Positions 1 to 8,774 are shown, counted from the first letter of the stretch. The stretch: 64,000 nt of DNA from Schaalia sp. lx-260 (GCF_021083645.1 NZ_JAJNRQ010000001.1:426347-490346); one strand, 5' to 3'. The notes: generated from the letters alone by a model not told the origin. Translations and numbers: made by a program.

Positions 1-2
1 AT

Positions 3-1691
3 TTGGGGAGGCAACTGTCTCCTCGTGGGTGGCGGTGTCACATGGTCTGGGCAGCAGCCCTCGGACTGCCACTCTCCCTGGACGGCGTGTCCATAGTGCT
101 CAAACTTACCTGCGCAAAACTATCCACCGGTAAAGAGCTCATTCGGTTCTTCTCCGTCCCAGCCAAACCATCCCTGCTCAACAATGGCCTGACCCGAAAC
201 CTCCCCGGTCACGTACCAGACAAGTGGGAACAGTTCAAGACCTATAACGCGAGGGACGTGGAGGCAGAACTGGAACTGCATGCCAAGCTCTCACCTTTCC
301 CGTTGCCTGAGCAGGTGTGGAGCGAGTACTGGGACGACCAGACCATCAACGACCGAGGCATCCACCTTGACCTCGACCTAGCCGATGCGGCGATTGAGTT
401 GGATAAGCAGGTGCGGGAGAAGAACCTCGCCCGCTCCAGTGAGCTCACTGGCTTGGATAATCCGAACAGCCCGTTGCAGCTTAAAGACTGGGCTGCCACG
501 CGTGGCGTCACTATGGGGTCGATGGGCAAGCAAGAAGTACAAGACACCCTCACCGCCACCACCGACCCAGTAGTCAAAGAAGTACTTGCGCTGCGGCTCG
601 AGCTCTCGAAGTCGTCAGTGCGTAAGTACGAGGCGATGACCTCCAGCGCTGACCCGAAGGATCATCGGGCGCGGGGGTTGATACAGTTCCACGGGGCAGC
701 CAGAACAGGACGCTGGGCAGGCCGCCTGATCCAAGTTCAAAACCTGCCCCGCAACTACCTACCCGACCTTGACGCCGCACGCGCCCTGATCAAAGACCGC
801 AACCTGACAGCGTTGGAAATGCTGTACGACTCCGTACCAGATGTCCTCTCCCAGCTCATCCGTACCGCGTTTATCCCACGTGAGGGGTGTGAGTTCATTG
901 TTGCTGACTACTCGGCCATCGAAGCCCGCGTGATCGCCTGGCTGGCCGGAGAAGACTGGCGGCTGGACCTGTTCAAGCGGGGTGGGGATATTTACTGCCA
1001 GTCCGCATCCCAAATGTTCGGTGTCCCTGTGGAGAAGCACGGGGTGAACGCGCATTTGCGGCAGAAGGGGAAGATCGCAGAACTCGCCTGTGGATACGGC
1101 GGCTCCGTAGGAGCGCTAGAAAACATGGGAGCCCTCCGCATGGGTTTGTCCGAGGATGAGCTGCCGGGGCTGGTGAGTGCGTGGCGGGAAGCTAACCCAG
1201 CGATCGTGGACTTCTGGTGGGCCATAGACCAAGCAGCCCAGCAAGCCCTCACCACAGGACGCCCCACTTCGACTCATGGCATTACGTTCACCCGCGAGGC
1301 CGGAATCCTGTTCTGCTGTTTACTTTCAGGGCGTCGCTTGGCATACCCAGGAGCCACGATCACCACCGGGCGGTTCGGGCGGGAAGTCATCACCTGTCAA
1401 GGGCAGAACACGGCCAAACGTTGGGACTTGATCGAAACCTACGGACCCAAATTGGTGGAGAACATTGTCCAAGCAACCGCCCGCGACCTCCTCGCCTATG
1501 CGATTCACACTGTGGAGGCTAAGGGGTGGCCGGTAGTCATGCATGTTCACGATGAACTCATCATCGAAGTCCCAATCCGAACCGTCACCGTCGATGAAAT
1601 CGCCAATGCAATGTGCCAATCACCAGCCTGGGCTGCTGGTTTGCCGCTGGATGCGGATGGTTACCGGTGTGATTACTACATGAAGGACTGA
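3..1691 (+). CDS. Phage DNA polymerase, family A (5' partial)
   Basis: This is the exonuclease-polymerase core of a phage family A DNA polymerase, which copies phage DNA. The reading frame is open to the window edge, and the first residues already belong to the exonuclease fold, so the true start lies upstream. The end of a 3'-5' exonuclease domain is seen as YNARDVEAE near residue 82. The polymerase domain follows: motif A is VADYSAIEARV near residue 300, the motif B region is KGKIAELACGYGGS near 355, and motif C is HVHDELIIEV near 525. These motifs carry the metal-binding aspartates, so the enzyme looks intact over the visible part. It heads the replication block and is followed by the antirepressor after a 119-base gap holding a structured leader. 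Polymerases of this type are common in actinobacterial and Firmicutes siphophages. Identity is secure; only the N-terminus is missing. Confidence 0.93.
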   Translation: MGRQLSPRGWRCHMVWAAALGLPLSLDGVSIVLKLTCAKLSTGKELIRFFSVPAKPSLLNNGLTRNLPGHVPDKWEQFKTYNARDVEAELELHAKLSPFPLPEQVWSEYWDDQTINDRGIHLDLDLADAAIELDKQVREKNLARSSELTGLDNPNSPLQLKDWAATRGVTMGSMGKQEVQDTLTATTDPVVKEVLALRLELSKSSVRKYEAMTSSADPKDHRARGLIQFHGAARTGRWAGRLIQVQNLPRNYLPDLDAARALIKDRNLTALEMLYDSVPDVLSQLIRTAFIPREGCEFIVADYSAIEARVIAWLAGEDWRLDLFKRGGDIYCQSASQMFGVPVEKHGVNAHLRQKGKIAELACGYGGSVGALENMGALRMGLSEDELPGLVSAWREANPAIVDFWWAIDQAAQQALTTGRPTSTHGITFTREAGILFCCLLSGRRLAYPGATITTGRFGREVITCQGQNTAKRWDLIETYGPKLVENIVQATARDLLAYAIHTVEAKGWPVVMHVHDELIIEVPIRTVTVDEIANAMCQSPAWAAGLPLDADGYRCDYYMKD

Positions 1692-1716
1692 CCGGAAACA
1701 GTTTGCGTATCGGGGG

Positions 1717-1810
1717 TTATAAACCGGCCCGCCTGGAAGCCCTCCTGGTAGAGCCGGTACGCCCAATCCTTATCTTGTCGTCTAGGTGCTGGCTCTAGAA
1801 AGGAGCCAGC
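1717..1810 (+). promoter_or_regulatory. Recurrent leader element, copy 1 (upstream of antirepressor)
   Basis: TTATAAA at 1717-1723 is followed after exactly 12 bases by GAAGCCCTCCT at 1736-1746. A perfect 8-bp hairpin then ends at the start codon: GCTGGCTC at 1788-1795 pairs with GAGCCAGC at 1803-1810, with part of the Shine-Dalgarno (GGAG, 1802-1805) in its right arm. The left arm can instead pair with TAGAGCC at 1749-1755 (GGCTCTA at 1791-1797), which would free the ribosome site. The same layout occurs at 8905, 34866 and 38783. TTATAAA may be a -10 box or part of the RNA; the sequence does not decide this. Confidence 0.6.
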
Positions 1811-2599
1811 ATGGCTACCACGAACGCTTTGCAGGTCTTTAACCATGAGGCATTCGGAACCATCCGCACCACCACCGACGAAAACGGCCAGATCCTATTC
1901 GGCGGGAAAGATGTTGCCACTGCTCTGGGATACAGCAACACCAAGGATGCGCTCGGGCGTCACTGCAAGGGGGTCGTGAAACGCTACCCCCTTGAAACCC
2001 CAGGCGGCATACAGCAAATCCGTTTCATTACCGAAGCCGACCTCTACCGCCTGATTGTCTCCTCGCACTTGGCGGCAGCAGAGCGTTTTGAGGCGTGGGT
2101 GATGGAAGAAGTCCTGCCCAGTATCCGCCGCCACGGCATCTATGCCGTTGACTCGCTTTTGGATAACGATGATTTCTTGCAGGCCGCGATCGAGCATTTG
2201 CGCGCCGAGCGAATGGCCCGCCTGGCAGCCGAACAGGCCCTAGCCGAGGCCGCACCTAAAGCCTCCTACTACGACGTCGTTTTAGCCTCGCCTTCGCTGG
2301 TGACAATGACCGCGATCGCTAAGGACTATGGGCTCTCAGCCAAGAAACTCAATGCGCTGCTGGCCCAGGCGAAGGTGCAGTTCAAGCAATCGGGCCAGTG
2401 GTTCCTCTACGCCCACCATGCCAACAAGGGCTACACCCAGTCCAAGACATTCACCCTGCCTGATGGGCAGGTGCGGATGCATACCCAGTGGACCCAAGCC
2501 GGACGGCTGTTCATCTATGACCTGCTGAAAAACCGTTTCGGAATCCTGCCCGTTGTCGAACAGGCCCATGCTGCCATCGAGAGTGAGGATGACAAATGA
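1811..2599 (+). CDS. Phage antirepressor (Bro-N plus KilAC)
   Basis: A DNA-binding antirepressor of 262 residues. The N-terminal Bro-N domain (about residues 8-110) shows FGTIRTTTDENGQILFGGKD, then DVATALGY and FEAWVMEEVLPSIRRHGIY, which are hallmarks of the family. The C-terminal KilAC domain (about 140-250) carries MTAIAKDYGLSAKKLNALLA and ends in a conserved FIYDLLKNRFGILP. Proteins of this kind typically switch phages out of lysogeny by blocking the repressor or by acting as regulators. The ATG sits directly after a hairpin that holds its Shine-Dalgarno sequence, so translation may be controlled. The stop overlaps the next start by 4 bases (ATGA), indicating co-translation. A degraded copy of the same start region occurs at 38873. 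Confidence 0.9.
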   Translation: MATTNALQVFNHEAFGTIRTTTDENGQILFGGKDVATALGYSNTKDALGRHCKGVVKRYPLETPGGIQQIRFITEADLYRLIVSSHLAAAERFEAWVMEEVLPSIRRHGIYAVDSLLDNDDFLQAAIEHLRAERMARLAAEQALAEAAPKASYYDVVLASPSLVTMTAIAKDYGLSAKKLNALLAQAKVQFKQSGQWFLYAHHANKGYTQSKTFTLPDGQVRMHTQWTQAGRLFIYDLLKNRFGILPVVEQAHAAIESEDDK

Positions 2600-3078
2600 G
2601 CACCACCCGCATCCAAGACACCTCGCTTGGTGAGCTGATGGCTGCTGCTGGTATCGGTATCGAAACCACAAACGCTGAGGGTTACCCGGACTCGACCACC
2701 TTCCAGGCGCTGCGCCGGGTGCAGCGAGCTGAGTTTGGTTACCGGCCGCTGACCTACATTTGCTCACCCTACCGAGGTGACGTGGAAGCCAACACAGAAC
2801 TAGCCAGGCAGTTGTGCGCCCTCGCAGTGAAGCGCAAAAAGATCCCTTTGGCTCCACACCTGTTGTTCCCGCAATTCATGGACGACGACCTTGACTCTGA
2901 CCGTGAATTGGCGATGTTCATGAACCGCATCATGCTGGGCAAATGCGAATCCCTGTGGGTCTGGGAAGAAGACATCACTGCCGGGATGCGCCTGGAAATC
3001 GAATGGGCATCCCTCTACAAGCACCCGTTGCCGATCACCTACATCAATCGCACCGAATTAATGGAGGTACGCCCGTGA
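2596..3078 (+). CDS. Phage DUF4406/DUF7768-like (deoxyribosyltransferase-fold) protein
   Basis: A 160-residue protein whose middle part reads YICSPYRGDVEANTELARQL and continues with PLAPHLLFPQFMDD. This resembles phage proteins of the nucleoside 2-deoxyribosyltransferase-like fold (DUF4406/DUF7768). Members are thought to act on nucleotides or their derivatives, but activity for this subgroup is not established. The first 45 residues are a poorly conserved extension. The gene is coupled to the antirepressor before it (4-base overlap) and to the primase after it (GTGA overlap), so it belongs to one early operon. The family assignment is fairly sure; the substrate is unknown. Confidence 0.7.
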   Translation: MSTTRIQDTSLGELMAAAGIGIETTNAEGYPDSTTFQALRRVQRAEFGYRPLTYICSPYRGDVEANTELARQLCALAVKRKKIPLAPHLLFPQFMDDDLDSDRELAMFMNRIMLGKCESLWVWEEDITAGMRLEIEWASLYKHPLPITYINRTELMEVRP

Positions 3079-5342
3079 ACCCCATGACCATGTATGCCTC
3101 CGAAGTAACCGGGCAGGCACAAAACACCCACTACCCACACCAGCATGTTGTGGCCAGTTTGGATGATTTGACGGCTGTTGTGGTCTTCGATCATGTGGTC
3201 GCTGAGTATGAGGGTGGCCAGCGCGGCAACTCCCGGTTCCTAACCTCGGACTGCCTGGTGATGGACGTGGACAACGACCATTCTGAAACCGAGACGGAGT
3301 GGGTGACCCCAAGCCACCTTGCTGAGCTCATGCTCGGTGTCCCTTTCATGGCAGCCACCAGCCGGAACCACATGAAACCAAAAGGCACCAGTAGTGCCCG
3401 GCCGAGGTTCCACGTCTACCTACCCATCAACCCAGTGTCGGACGCGGAAGCCTACGCTGCGCTCAAACGTCAACTGGCTGCGCAGGTGCCGGTATTCGAT
3501 TCGAACGCGTTGGATGCGGGGCGGTTTATCTACGGCAACATGGACGCCAAAATGCAGGCCATAGACGGCGAGAGCCCCGTCGATGAATGGCTGGCCCGCG
3601 ACCTGTTCGCCGAGTTTGACCAGGCCTCATCCCTGATTGGTGAAGGTTCTCGTAACGCGACCTTGTCTCGTTTCGCCGGGCGGGTGCTGATCCGTTACGG
3701 CACCACCGAGCGAGCCCGAGAACTGTTCAACCAGAAAGCTGCGCTGTGCGACCCGCCCCTGCCAGGTTTTGAGGTGGAGCAGATCTGGGCCTCAGCTACC
3801 AGGTTTGCCAAGCATGTGTTTTCTCAGGATGGGTATGTGCCGCCTGAGCAGTACGCCGAAGGGGCATGTTCATTGAAGCCTGGTGATTATTCGGATGTGG
3901 GTCAGGCTGAGGTGTTGTGCCGTGAATACGGGCATCTACTCAAGCATTCTCCGGCCACGGACTTTGTCACCTACAACGGCTCCTATTGGGAAGAATCCGA
4001 ACCACGCGCCCAAGGCATGAGCCAAAACCTCACCGGCCGCCAACTCGACGAAGCCCTCATCGCGGTCGCTGACGCAAAAGAAGCCATGAACCAAACCGGT
4101 GCAACCGGCCTGCTGGTGGCGATGAGTAAAATCAAAGCCATCTCCGCGATGAACCCCACCCAGCGTCAAGCCTGGCATGCTCACGAGGACGCGATGGAGT
4201 ATTACAAGTTTGCTCTCAAACGACGCGAATCGCGTGGAGTGGCTAACGCGCTACGAGAAGCCCGGCCGATGCTGCAAATCCTGCCCACCGACCTCGACGC
4301 CGACGCGTTCCTCATCAACACGCCCTCAGCAACCTACAACCTCATCGAAGGTATGGGTTCGGCGCGGGGCCACGACCCAGCAGACCTGATCACCAAACAA
4401 ACCACCGTCGACCCCAACCAGGACGGCAAAGAGATCTGGGAGCAGGCCCTGGACACCTTCTTCCAAGGCGACCGTGAGCTAATCGGCTATGCACAGCGCA
4501 TCGTCGGCCTGGCAGCCTTCGGTAAAGTCATGGTCGAAGCCCTCATCATCGCTTACGGAGACGGACGCAACGGTAAATCCACGTTCTGGAACACCATCGC
4601 TCGCGTGTTCGGATCCTATGCCGGGAACCTTTCAGCGGACGTGCTCACCATCGGAGCCAAACGCAACGTCAAACCCGAACTGGCCGAAGCCAAAGGCAAA
4701 CGCCTCCTCATCGCCGCTGAGCTCGAAGAAGGCATGCGGCTCAACACCTCGAACGTCAAACAACTGTGTTCGACTGACGAGATATATGCGGAGAAGAAAT
4801 ACAAGGCTCCTTTCGCCTACACCCCAACCCACACTCTCGTTCTCTACACCAACCACCTACCCAGGGTCGGTGGCATGGACCCAGGCATCTGGCGGCGTCT
4901 TATCGTGATCCCGTTCCAGGCCCGCATCGAAGGCAGCCAGGACATTAAGAACTACGCCGACTACCTCTACAACCATGCTGGTGGGGCGATCCTGTCTTGG
5001 ATCATGGAAGGCGCCAGGCGCATCCATGCTGAGGGTTTCCACCTGACCCATCCGCGTGTGGTGGCTGAAGCGATCGGGGCGTATAGGGATAACAACGACT
5101 GGCTTACGCCCTTCCTTGATGAGCGCTGCGAGGTCGGCGAGAACCTGAGTGAAGCATCGGGGCGGGTCTATTCCACCTACAGGGCTTTCGCAGCGGAGCG
5201 AGGAGAGTACGCCCGTTCCACCACCGACTTCTACGAAGCCCTCGAACAACGAGGGTTCGGCAGATATCGGAACAGTCGCGGCAAGTTCATCAAAGGCCTT
5301 GTCCTACGCAGCGACTTTGAAGCCGTAAGCACCAGTTTTTGA
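3075..5342 (+). CDS. P4-type primase-helicase (PrimPol plus SF3 helicase)
   Basis: A 755-residue replication protein. The N-terminal part has an archaeo-eukaryotic primase look, with the acidic motif LVMDVDND near residue 60 and RPRFHVYLPI near 115. The C-terminal half is a superfamily 3 helicase of the phage/plasmid P4 type: Walker A is GDGRNGKSTFWN near residue 500, Walker B is LLIAAELEEG near 540, and motif C is VLYTNHLPRVGG near 590. It would prime and unwind phage DNA at the origin. The GTG at 3075 was chosen because GGAGG lies about 8 bases before it and it overlaps the previous stop by 4 bases; upstream in-frame starts would lie deep inside the previous gene. An unusual long hairpin follows directly downstream and could be linked to replication. 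Confidence 0.9.
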   Translation: MNPMTMYASEVTGQAQNTHYPHQHVVASLDDLTAVVVFDHVVAEYEGGQRGNSRFLTSDCLVMDVDNDHSETETEWVTPSHLAELMLGVPFMAATSRNHMKPKGTSSARPRFHVYLPINPVSDAEAYAALKRQLAAQVPVFDSNALDAGRFIYGNMDAKMQAIDGESPVDEWLARDLFAEFDQASSLIGEGSRNATLSRFAGRVLIRYGTTERARELFNQKAALCDPPLPGFEVEQIWASATRFAKHVFSQDGYVPPEQYAEGACSLKPGDYSDVGQAEVLCREYGHLLKHSPATDFVTYNGSYWEESEPRAQGMSQNLTGRQLDEALIAVADAKEAMNQTGATGLLVAMSKIKAISAMNPTQRQAWHAHEDAMEYYKFALKRRESRGVANALREARPMLQILPTDLDADAFLINTPSATYNLIEGMGSARGHDPADLITKQTTVDPNQDGKEIWEQALDTFFQGDRELIGYAQRIVGLAAFGKVMVEALIIAYGDGRNGKSTFWNTIARVFGSYAGNLSADVLTIGAKRNVKPELAEAKGKRLLIAAELEEGMRLNTSNVKQLCSTDEIYAEKKYKAPFAYTPTHTLVLYTNHLPRVGGMDPGIWRRLIVIPFQARIEGSQDIKNYADYLYNHAGGAILSWIMEGARRIHAEGFHLTHPRVVAEAIGAYRDNNDWLTPFLDERCEVGENLSEASGRVYSTYRAFAAERGEYARSTTDFYEALEQRGFGRYRNSRGKFIKGLVLRSDFEAVSTSF

Positions 5343-5347
5343 GAGCC

Positions 5348-5431
5348 GAGTGCCGCTCTATGTCACTTTCTTCTAGGACTTTCCATATAGGGATAAAAAA
5401 TACAAACCCTATATAAAAGTTCTAGAACGGC
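5348..5431. repeat. Long imperfect inverted repeat after the primase gene
   Basis: The 142-base gap between primase and nuclease holds nested inverted repeats. GTGCCG (5348-5353) pairs with CGGCAC (5426-5431). Inside it, an arm at 5369-5390 pairs with 5405-5425 with only about two mismatches or bulges. The 14-base loop is A-rich. The area is far more AT-rich than its neighbours. It could be a replication origin, a regulatory hairpin or a terminator (no clean T-run follows). The structure is seen directly; its role is open. Confidence 0.65.
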
Positions 5432-5484
5432 ACAGCATAGACCAGCACACCAGGCTCCAAGACCACAAAAATCTTGGAGACACA

Positions 5485-5763
5485 ATGAAAGAACAACAAC
5501 TCGAAACCCGCCTAACAAGGGCTATTCGCCGGATGGGCGGCATCTGCTGGAAATTCACTTCCCCCGGCCTGACGGGCGTCCCAGACCGCATCTGCCTACT
5601 GAATGGACGGGCAGTGTTTGTCGAAGTCAAAACCACCGGCAAACACCCCCGCCCACTACAAGTCACCCGCATGCGTGAACTGCAGCGTCAGGGTTTCACC
5701 TGCATCCTCCTCGACCACCCTGATGGGATCCAGGAGGTGTGTGATGCTCTACAAGCCGCATAA
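5485..5763 (+). CDS. VRR-NUC domain nuclease
   Basis: A compact 92-residue stand-alone VRR-NUC protein of the PD-(D/E)XK nuclease superfamily. The core reads GVPDRICLLNGRAVFVEVKT, giving the catalytic PD...(E)xK pattern, followed by RPLQVTRMRELQRQGF. Such small phage nucleases are thought to process branched DNA or replication intermediates, often together with a helicase. The SNF2-type helicase gene starts 20 bases before this stop, so the two are translated as a pair. Length matches the usual phage form. The family call is firm; the DNA structure it cuts cannot be read from sequence. Confidence 0.88.
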   Translation: MKEQQLETRLTRAIRRMGGICWKFTSPGLTGVPDRICLLNGRAVFVEVKTTGKHPRPLQVTRMRELQRQGFTCILLDHPDGIQEVCDALQAA

Positions 5764-7105
5764 CTACCAGCAAGTCGCCATCGAGTTCGTCGAAACCCAC
5801 CCCATCGCAGCCCTCCTGCTTGAGATGGGCCTTGGCAAAAGCTCGATCGCGTTGACGGCGATCTGGAACCTCATGTACGACCGCTTCGAAGTCCAGCGCG
5901 TGCTGGTGGTGGCTCCTCTTCGTGTGGCGAGGGATACCTGGCCTCTCGAGGCCTCCAAGTGGGACCACCTAGCAGGACTCACCATGGCAGTGGCCGTCGG
6001 GCCAGAAGCAAAGCGCCTTGAAGCACTCCAGGCCGGGGCTGATGTGACGGTGATTAACCGGGAGAATGTCACCTGGCTTATCGAACGCAGTGGTGTGGAG
6101 TGGCAGTGGGACATGGTCGTCATCGACGAGCTGAGCTCGTTCAAGAATCACCAGGCCAAGCGCTTCCGCTCCCTGCTCAAAGCCCGCCCGCACGTCAAAC
6201 GCATCGTGGGCTTGACTGGGACACCGGCCGCCAATGGCCTAGAGGATCTGTGGGCACAGTTCCGCCTATTGGACATGGGTGAGCGTCTTGGGCGTTACAT
6301 CACGCATTACCGGCGTGAGTTCTTCGACCCTGACAAGCGCAACAGCATGCAGGTCTTCTCCTACAAACCCAAACCGGGCGCGGAAGACGAGATCTACAAG
6401 CGCATCTCCGATGTCACAATTTCGATGCGCACCTGCGACCACCTCACCCTGCCAGAGGTCACTTACAACACCATCGACGTGGCCATGGGTGATAAGGGCC
6501 GGCGGGCTTACGAGCGGATGCTCAAAGACCTGGTCCTCGAGCTCGAGGGCATGGAGGTGACGGCGGCTAACGCGGCAGCACTTTCGGGCAAGCTCACCCA
6601 AATGGCCTCCGGGGCCTTGTATGACGAGGACGGCAACTGGCACCTCGTCCATGAGGCCAAGTTGGACGCGTTGGAGGATTTGGTGGAGGTGGCGAATGGG
6701 AAGCCGGTGCTGGTGGCCTACTGGTTCGCGCACGACCTCGAACGAATCCAAAACAGGTTCCCGCAGGCTCGCCTGCTCAAAACAGGTGCGGACATGAACG
6801 CCTGGAACAACGGCCAGATCCCACTGGCGCTAATTCACCCTGCATCGGCCGGTCATGGCCTGAACCTGCAGGCTGGTGGCTCGACGCTGGTGTGGTTCAC
6901 GCTCACCTGGTCCTTGGAGCTCTACCAGCAGACTAATGCCCGCCTATACCGGCAGGGCCAGCGGGAGCCGGTGGTCGTCCACCACCTCGCTGCCAAGGAC
7001 ACGATTGACCAGAAAATCCTTTCCGCCCTGGCGGTTAAGGACACCACTCAGGCTGCGTTGATTGATGCGGTCAAAGCAACCATCACTATGGAAGGAGACC
7101 GCTGA
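5744..7105 (+). CDS. SNF2-family DNA helicase/translocase
   Basis: A 453-residue SF2 helicase of the SNF2 group. Walker A is LLLEMGLGKSSIAL near residue 28, the DEAD-type box is VVIDELSSFKN near 125, motif III is GLTGTPAANGLEDLWAQF near 157, and the C-terminal RecA domain ends in motif VI, QTNARLYRQGQREPVVVHH near 400. It probably remodels or branch-migrates phage DNA during replication or recombination. The ATG at 5744 was preferred because AGGAGG lies six bases upstream and because an earlier in-frame start would place foreign sequence before the helicase fold. The stop overlaps the next start as TGATG. The gene has the complete motif set and no visible damage. Confidence 0.9.
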   Translation: MLYKPHNYQQVAIEFVETHPIAALLLEMGLGKSSIALTAIWNLMYDRFEVQRVLVVAPLRVARDTWPLEASKWDHLAGLTMAVAVGPEAKRLEALQAGADVTVINRENVTWLIERSGVEWQWDMVVIDELSSFKNHQAKRFRSLLKARPHVKRIVGLTGTPAANGLEDLWAQFRLLDMGERLGRYITHYRREFFDPDKRNSMQVFSYKPKPGAEDEIYKRISDVTISMRTCDHLTLPEVTYNTIDVAMGDKGRRAYERMLKDLVLELEGMEVTAANAAALSGKLTQMASGALYDEDGNWHLVHEAKLDALEDLVEVANGKPVLVAYWFAHDLERIQNRFPQARLLKTGADMNAWNNGQIPLALIHPASAGHGLNLQAGGSTLVWFTLTWSLELYQQTNARLYRQGQREPVVVHHLAAKDTIDQKILSALAVKDTTQAALIDAVKATITMEGDR

Positions 7106-7569
7106 TGCATGTCATGACCCGTTACCTCGACACCCGCAAGGCTACCATCGCGGCCTTAACCGACTACCCACTGATGGAAGCCCAACTCCATTCAGACAAC
7201 AACACGGCCGAAATTCAAGCCCTGCGTGATGACTTGGCTTCGCCTTCAAGCCCGCGCCTTGATGGACTGCCTGGTGCGAAGGACCCGCATGCTGGTGAGA
7301 ACCGACTGGCCGCAACCTTGGATGCAATCAGCATGATTGAACGACGCCAAGAAGCAGCCCGCCAGTACATGGACTGGTTTCTTCCCGCATGGGCAGCGCT
7401 GAGCGAGGATGACCGTTACACGCTGGAAAACTTCTTCCTTGGCCAAGGCTCCCAAGATGAGCGGGTAGCTGTCATCGAGGCACAGTTTTGCATCCAGCGT
7501 GACAGCGTCTACCGCAGGAAGAATCGCGCCGTGGACCGCCTGGCAACCGCACTGTATGGGCGCATTTAG
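7105..7569 (+). CDS. Sigma-like / DUF1492-type phage late regulator
   Basis: A 154-residue protein with a helical N-terminus and a C-terminal part resembling sigma factor region 4. The segment LSEDDRYTLENFFLGQG is followed by FCIQRDSVYRRKNRAVDRLA, a helix-turn-helix of the type seen in DUF1492 and ArpU-like phage regulators. Such proteins often sit at the end of the early region and activate the late packaging and structural operon. Its position here, just before the packaging genes, agrees with that role. A start at 7114 is possible; 7105 was kept because GAAGGAG lies upstream and the codon overlaps the helicase stop. The regulator role is inferred from fold and context. Confidence 0.7.
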   Translation: MHVMTRYLDTRKATIAALTDYPLMEAQLHSDNNTAEIQALRDDLASPSSPRLDGLPGAKDPHAGENRLAATLDAISMIERRQEAARQYMDWFLPAWAALSEDDRYTLENFFLGQGSQDERVAVIEAQFCIQRDSVYRRKNRAVDRLATALYGRI

Positions 7570-7604
7570 CGTTAGACAGTGTCCGAATCCTGCGATAGAA
7601 AACC

Positions 7605-7683
7605 ACTTACAGACCACCTACACTGTAAGTAGTTAAAAATATCCCCGGAGCCCCAGTAGCCAGCTTGGTTGCTGGGGCTCCGG
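7605..7683. other. Two inverted repeats before the packaging genes
   Basis: ACTTACAG at 7605-7612 pairs with CTGTAAGT at 7623-7630. A perfect 12-bp stem follows, CCGGAGCCCCAG (7645-7656) with CTGGGGCTCCGG (7672-7683). There is no T-run after it on the plus strand, so it is not a typical plus-strand terminator. Its position just upstream of HNH and terminase is where the DNA end site (cos or pac) or a late leader is often found. That role is inference. Confidence 0.5.
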
Positions 7684-7712
7684 CGTACCCGCGTGGAAGG
7701 TGGTGAGCACCA

Positions 7713-8054
7713 GTGCCTCGTCGCCCGAAGACTCCGTGCCGTTGGCCTGGCTGCCCAGCCCTCACCGATGGCCGCTACTGTGAAGCCCACGCCAAGGAAG
7801 CCGACAGCAACTACCGTCGCTTTGAGCGTGACCCTGAGATCAACAAACGCTACGGGAGTGCGTGGCGGAAGATCCGCGCGCAGTACGTTGCCAAGCATCC
7901 GCTGTGTGAACAGTGCGAGGCCGAAGGGCGTTTGACGCCGGTGGCTGAGGTCCACCACATCCGCCCCTTATCTCACGGCGGCACCCACGACGAGAACAAC
8001 CTGATGAGCCTGTGCAAAGCCCTGCCACTCAAGGCAGACTGCCTTGGATGGTGA
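7713..8054 (+). CDS. HNH endonuclease (C-terminus frameshifted)
   Basis: A phage HNH endonuclease of the kind found next to terminase genes, where it helps in DNA packaging. It shows an N-terminal zinc-type CRWPGCPA and CEAH, then YGSAWRKIRAQYV, CEQCEAEGRLTPVAEVHHI and NLMSLCK. In the family the protein continues as ACHSRQTALDGDRW. Here an extra C in the GCCC run near 8021 moves that tail into another frame, so the annotated frame ends in unrelated residues and loses the last zinc-binding Cys and His. The correct tail is readable in the +1 frame on to 8271. Either the gene is newly broken or the base is an assembly error. The GTG at 7713 has GAAGGTGG upstream. Confidence 0.85.
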   Translation: MPRRPKTPCRWPGCPALTDGRYCEAHAKEADSNYRRFERDPEINKRYGSAWRKIRAQYVAKHPLCEQCEAEGRLTPVAEVHHIRPLSHGGTHDENNLMSLCKALPLKADCLGW

Positions 8055-8391
8055 CCGGTGGCGAAATACGGGGCTGCCGGGTCGCAGGTCTACACCTACT
8101 GACGAACCTCAGGAGCATCTCGGGGCTCTGGACCCTGGCCCCAGTCTGGGGAGGGGCGGTCAGCATCTCTGGGGCTGTTCGGGGTTTCAGCGGGCGTGGC
8201 CCCTCGCGCACAAAAGCTCCGAATCAAACAGGGTATTGACTATCACTGTTCGTGCGGGTTTCTGGGGTTGAATTAGTCCCCGTATCTTCATTGTGCTTTC
8301 TACGAGGTGGCATGTCTTGCATATACGTCGTCCAATGACGTTGCGAATTATTTTTGAACAACCTGGTTCAATTTTAGAGAAAGGTGTCTTT

Positions 8392-8774
8392 ATGGCATAT
8401 CCATATAATCCAATCGTCGTTGATGGTCTTTGGGGCCAGAAACGATCTACGCATTTCAGGTATTTGCTCAGCGTCGAGGGTGGTATAACCATTCTTACGT
8501 AGTAGACGGTATTGAGGGGCATGGAACCCGAACTGCTATTCAGCGTTGGTTGGCTGCGGAGAAGTATTATGATCGCGTGATTGACGGTCTTATCGGCCCC
8601 TACACCATGGATGCTTTACGACGCAGCCTCGATGCAAAAGTCGACTGGAGTTTTACCGTTATGAAGGATGGAAAAGTTCTCTATCGACATGACGGCAAGC
8701 TGAGAAAAGCAACGCGATTTCCACATCAGGATTATGTAGCGAAATTGCAAACATATCTCAATCGTGTCCGCTGA
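8392..8774 (+). pseudogene. Peptidoglycan-binding-like protein, frameshifted
   Basis: A short protein built of peptidoglycan-binding-like repeats. Three related pieces are visible: VVDGLWGPETIYAFQ, VVDGIEGHGTRTAIQRWL and VIDGLIGPYTMDALRRSL. The reading frame begins at the ATG at 8392 (AAAGGTG upstream) but breaks near 8433, where a G-run appears one base short; the rest continues in a second frame to 8774. The restored protein is about 127 residues with no signal peptide. It is followed by a strong terminator and then by the large DUF1906 gene, which starts with the same type of repeats, so the two likely act on the same cell-wall target. Whether the break is real or an assembly error is unclear. 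Confidence 0.65.

Noticed and set aside
7645..7683. Plus-strand terminator after the sigma-like gene
   Set aside because: The 12-bp stem is strong but is followed by CGTACCC rather than a T-run, so it was listed only as a structure.
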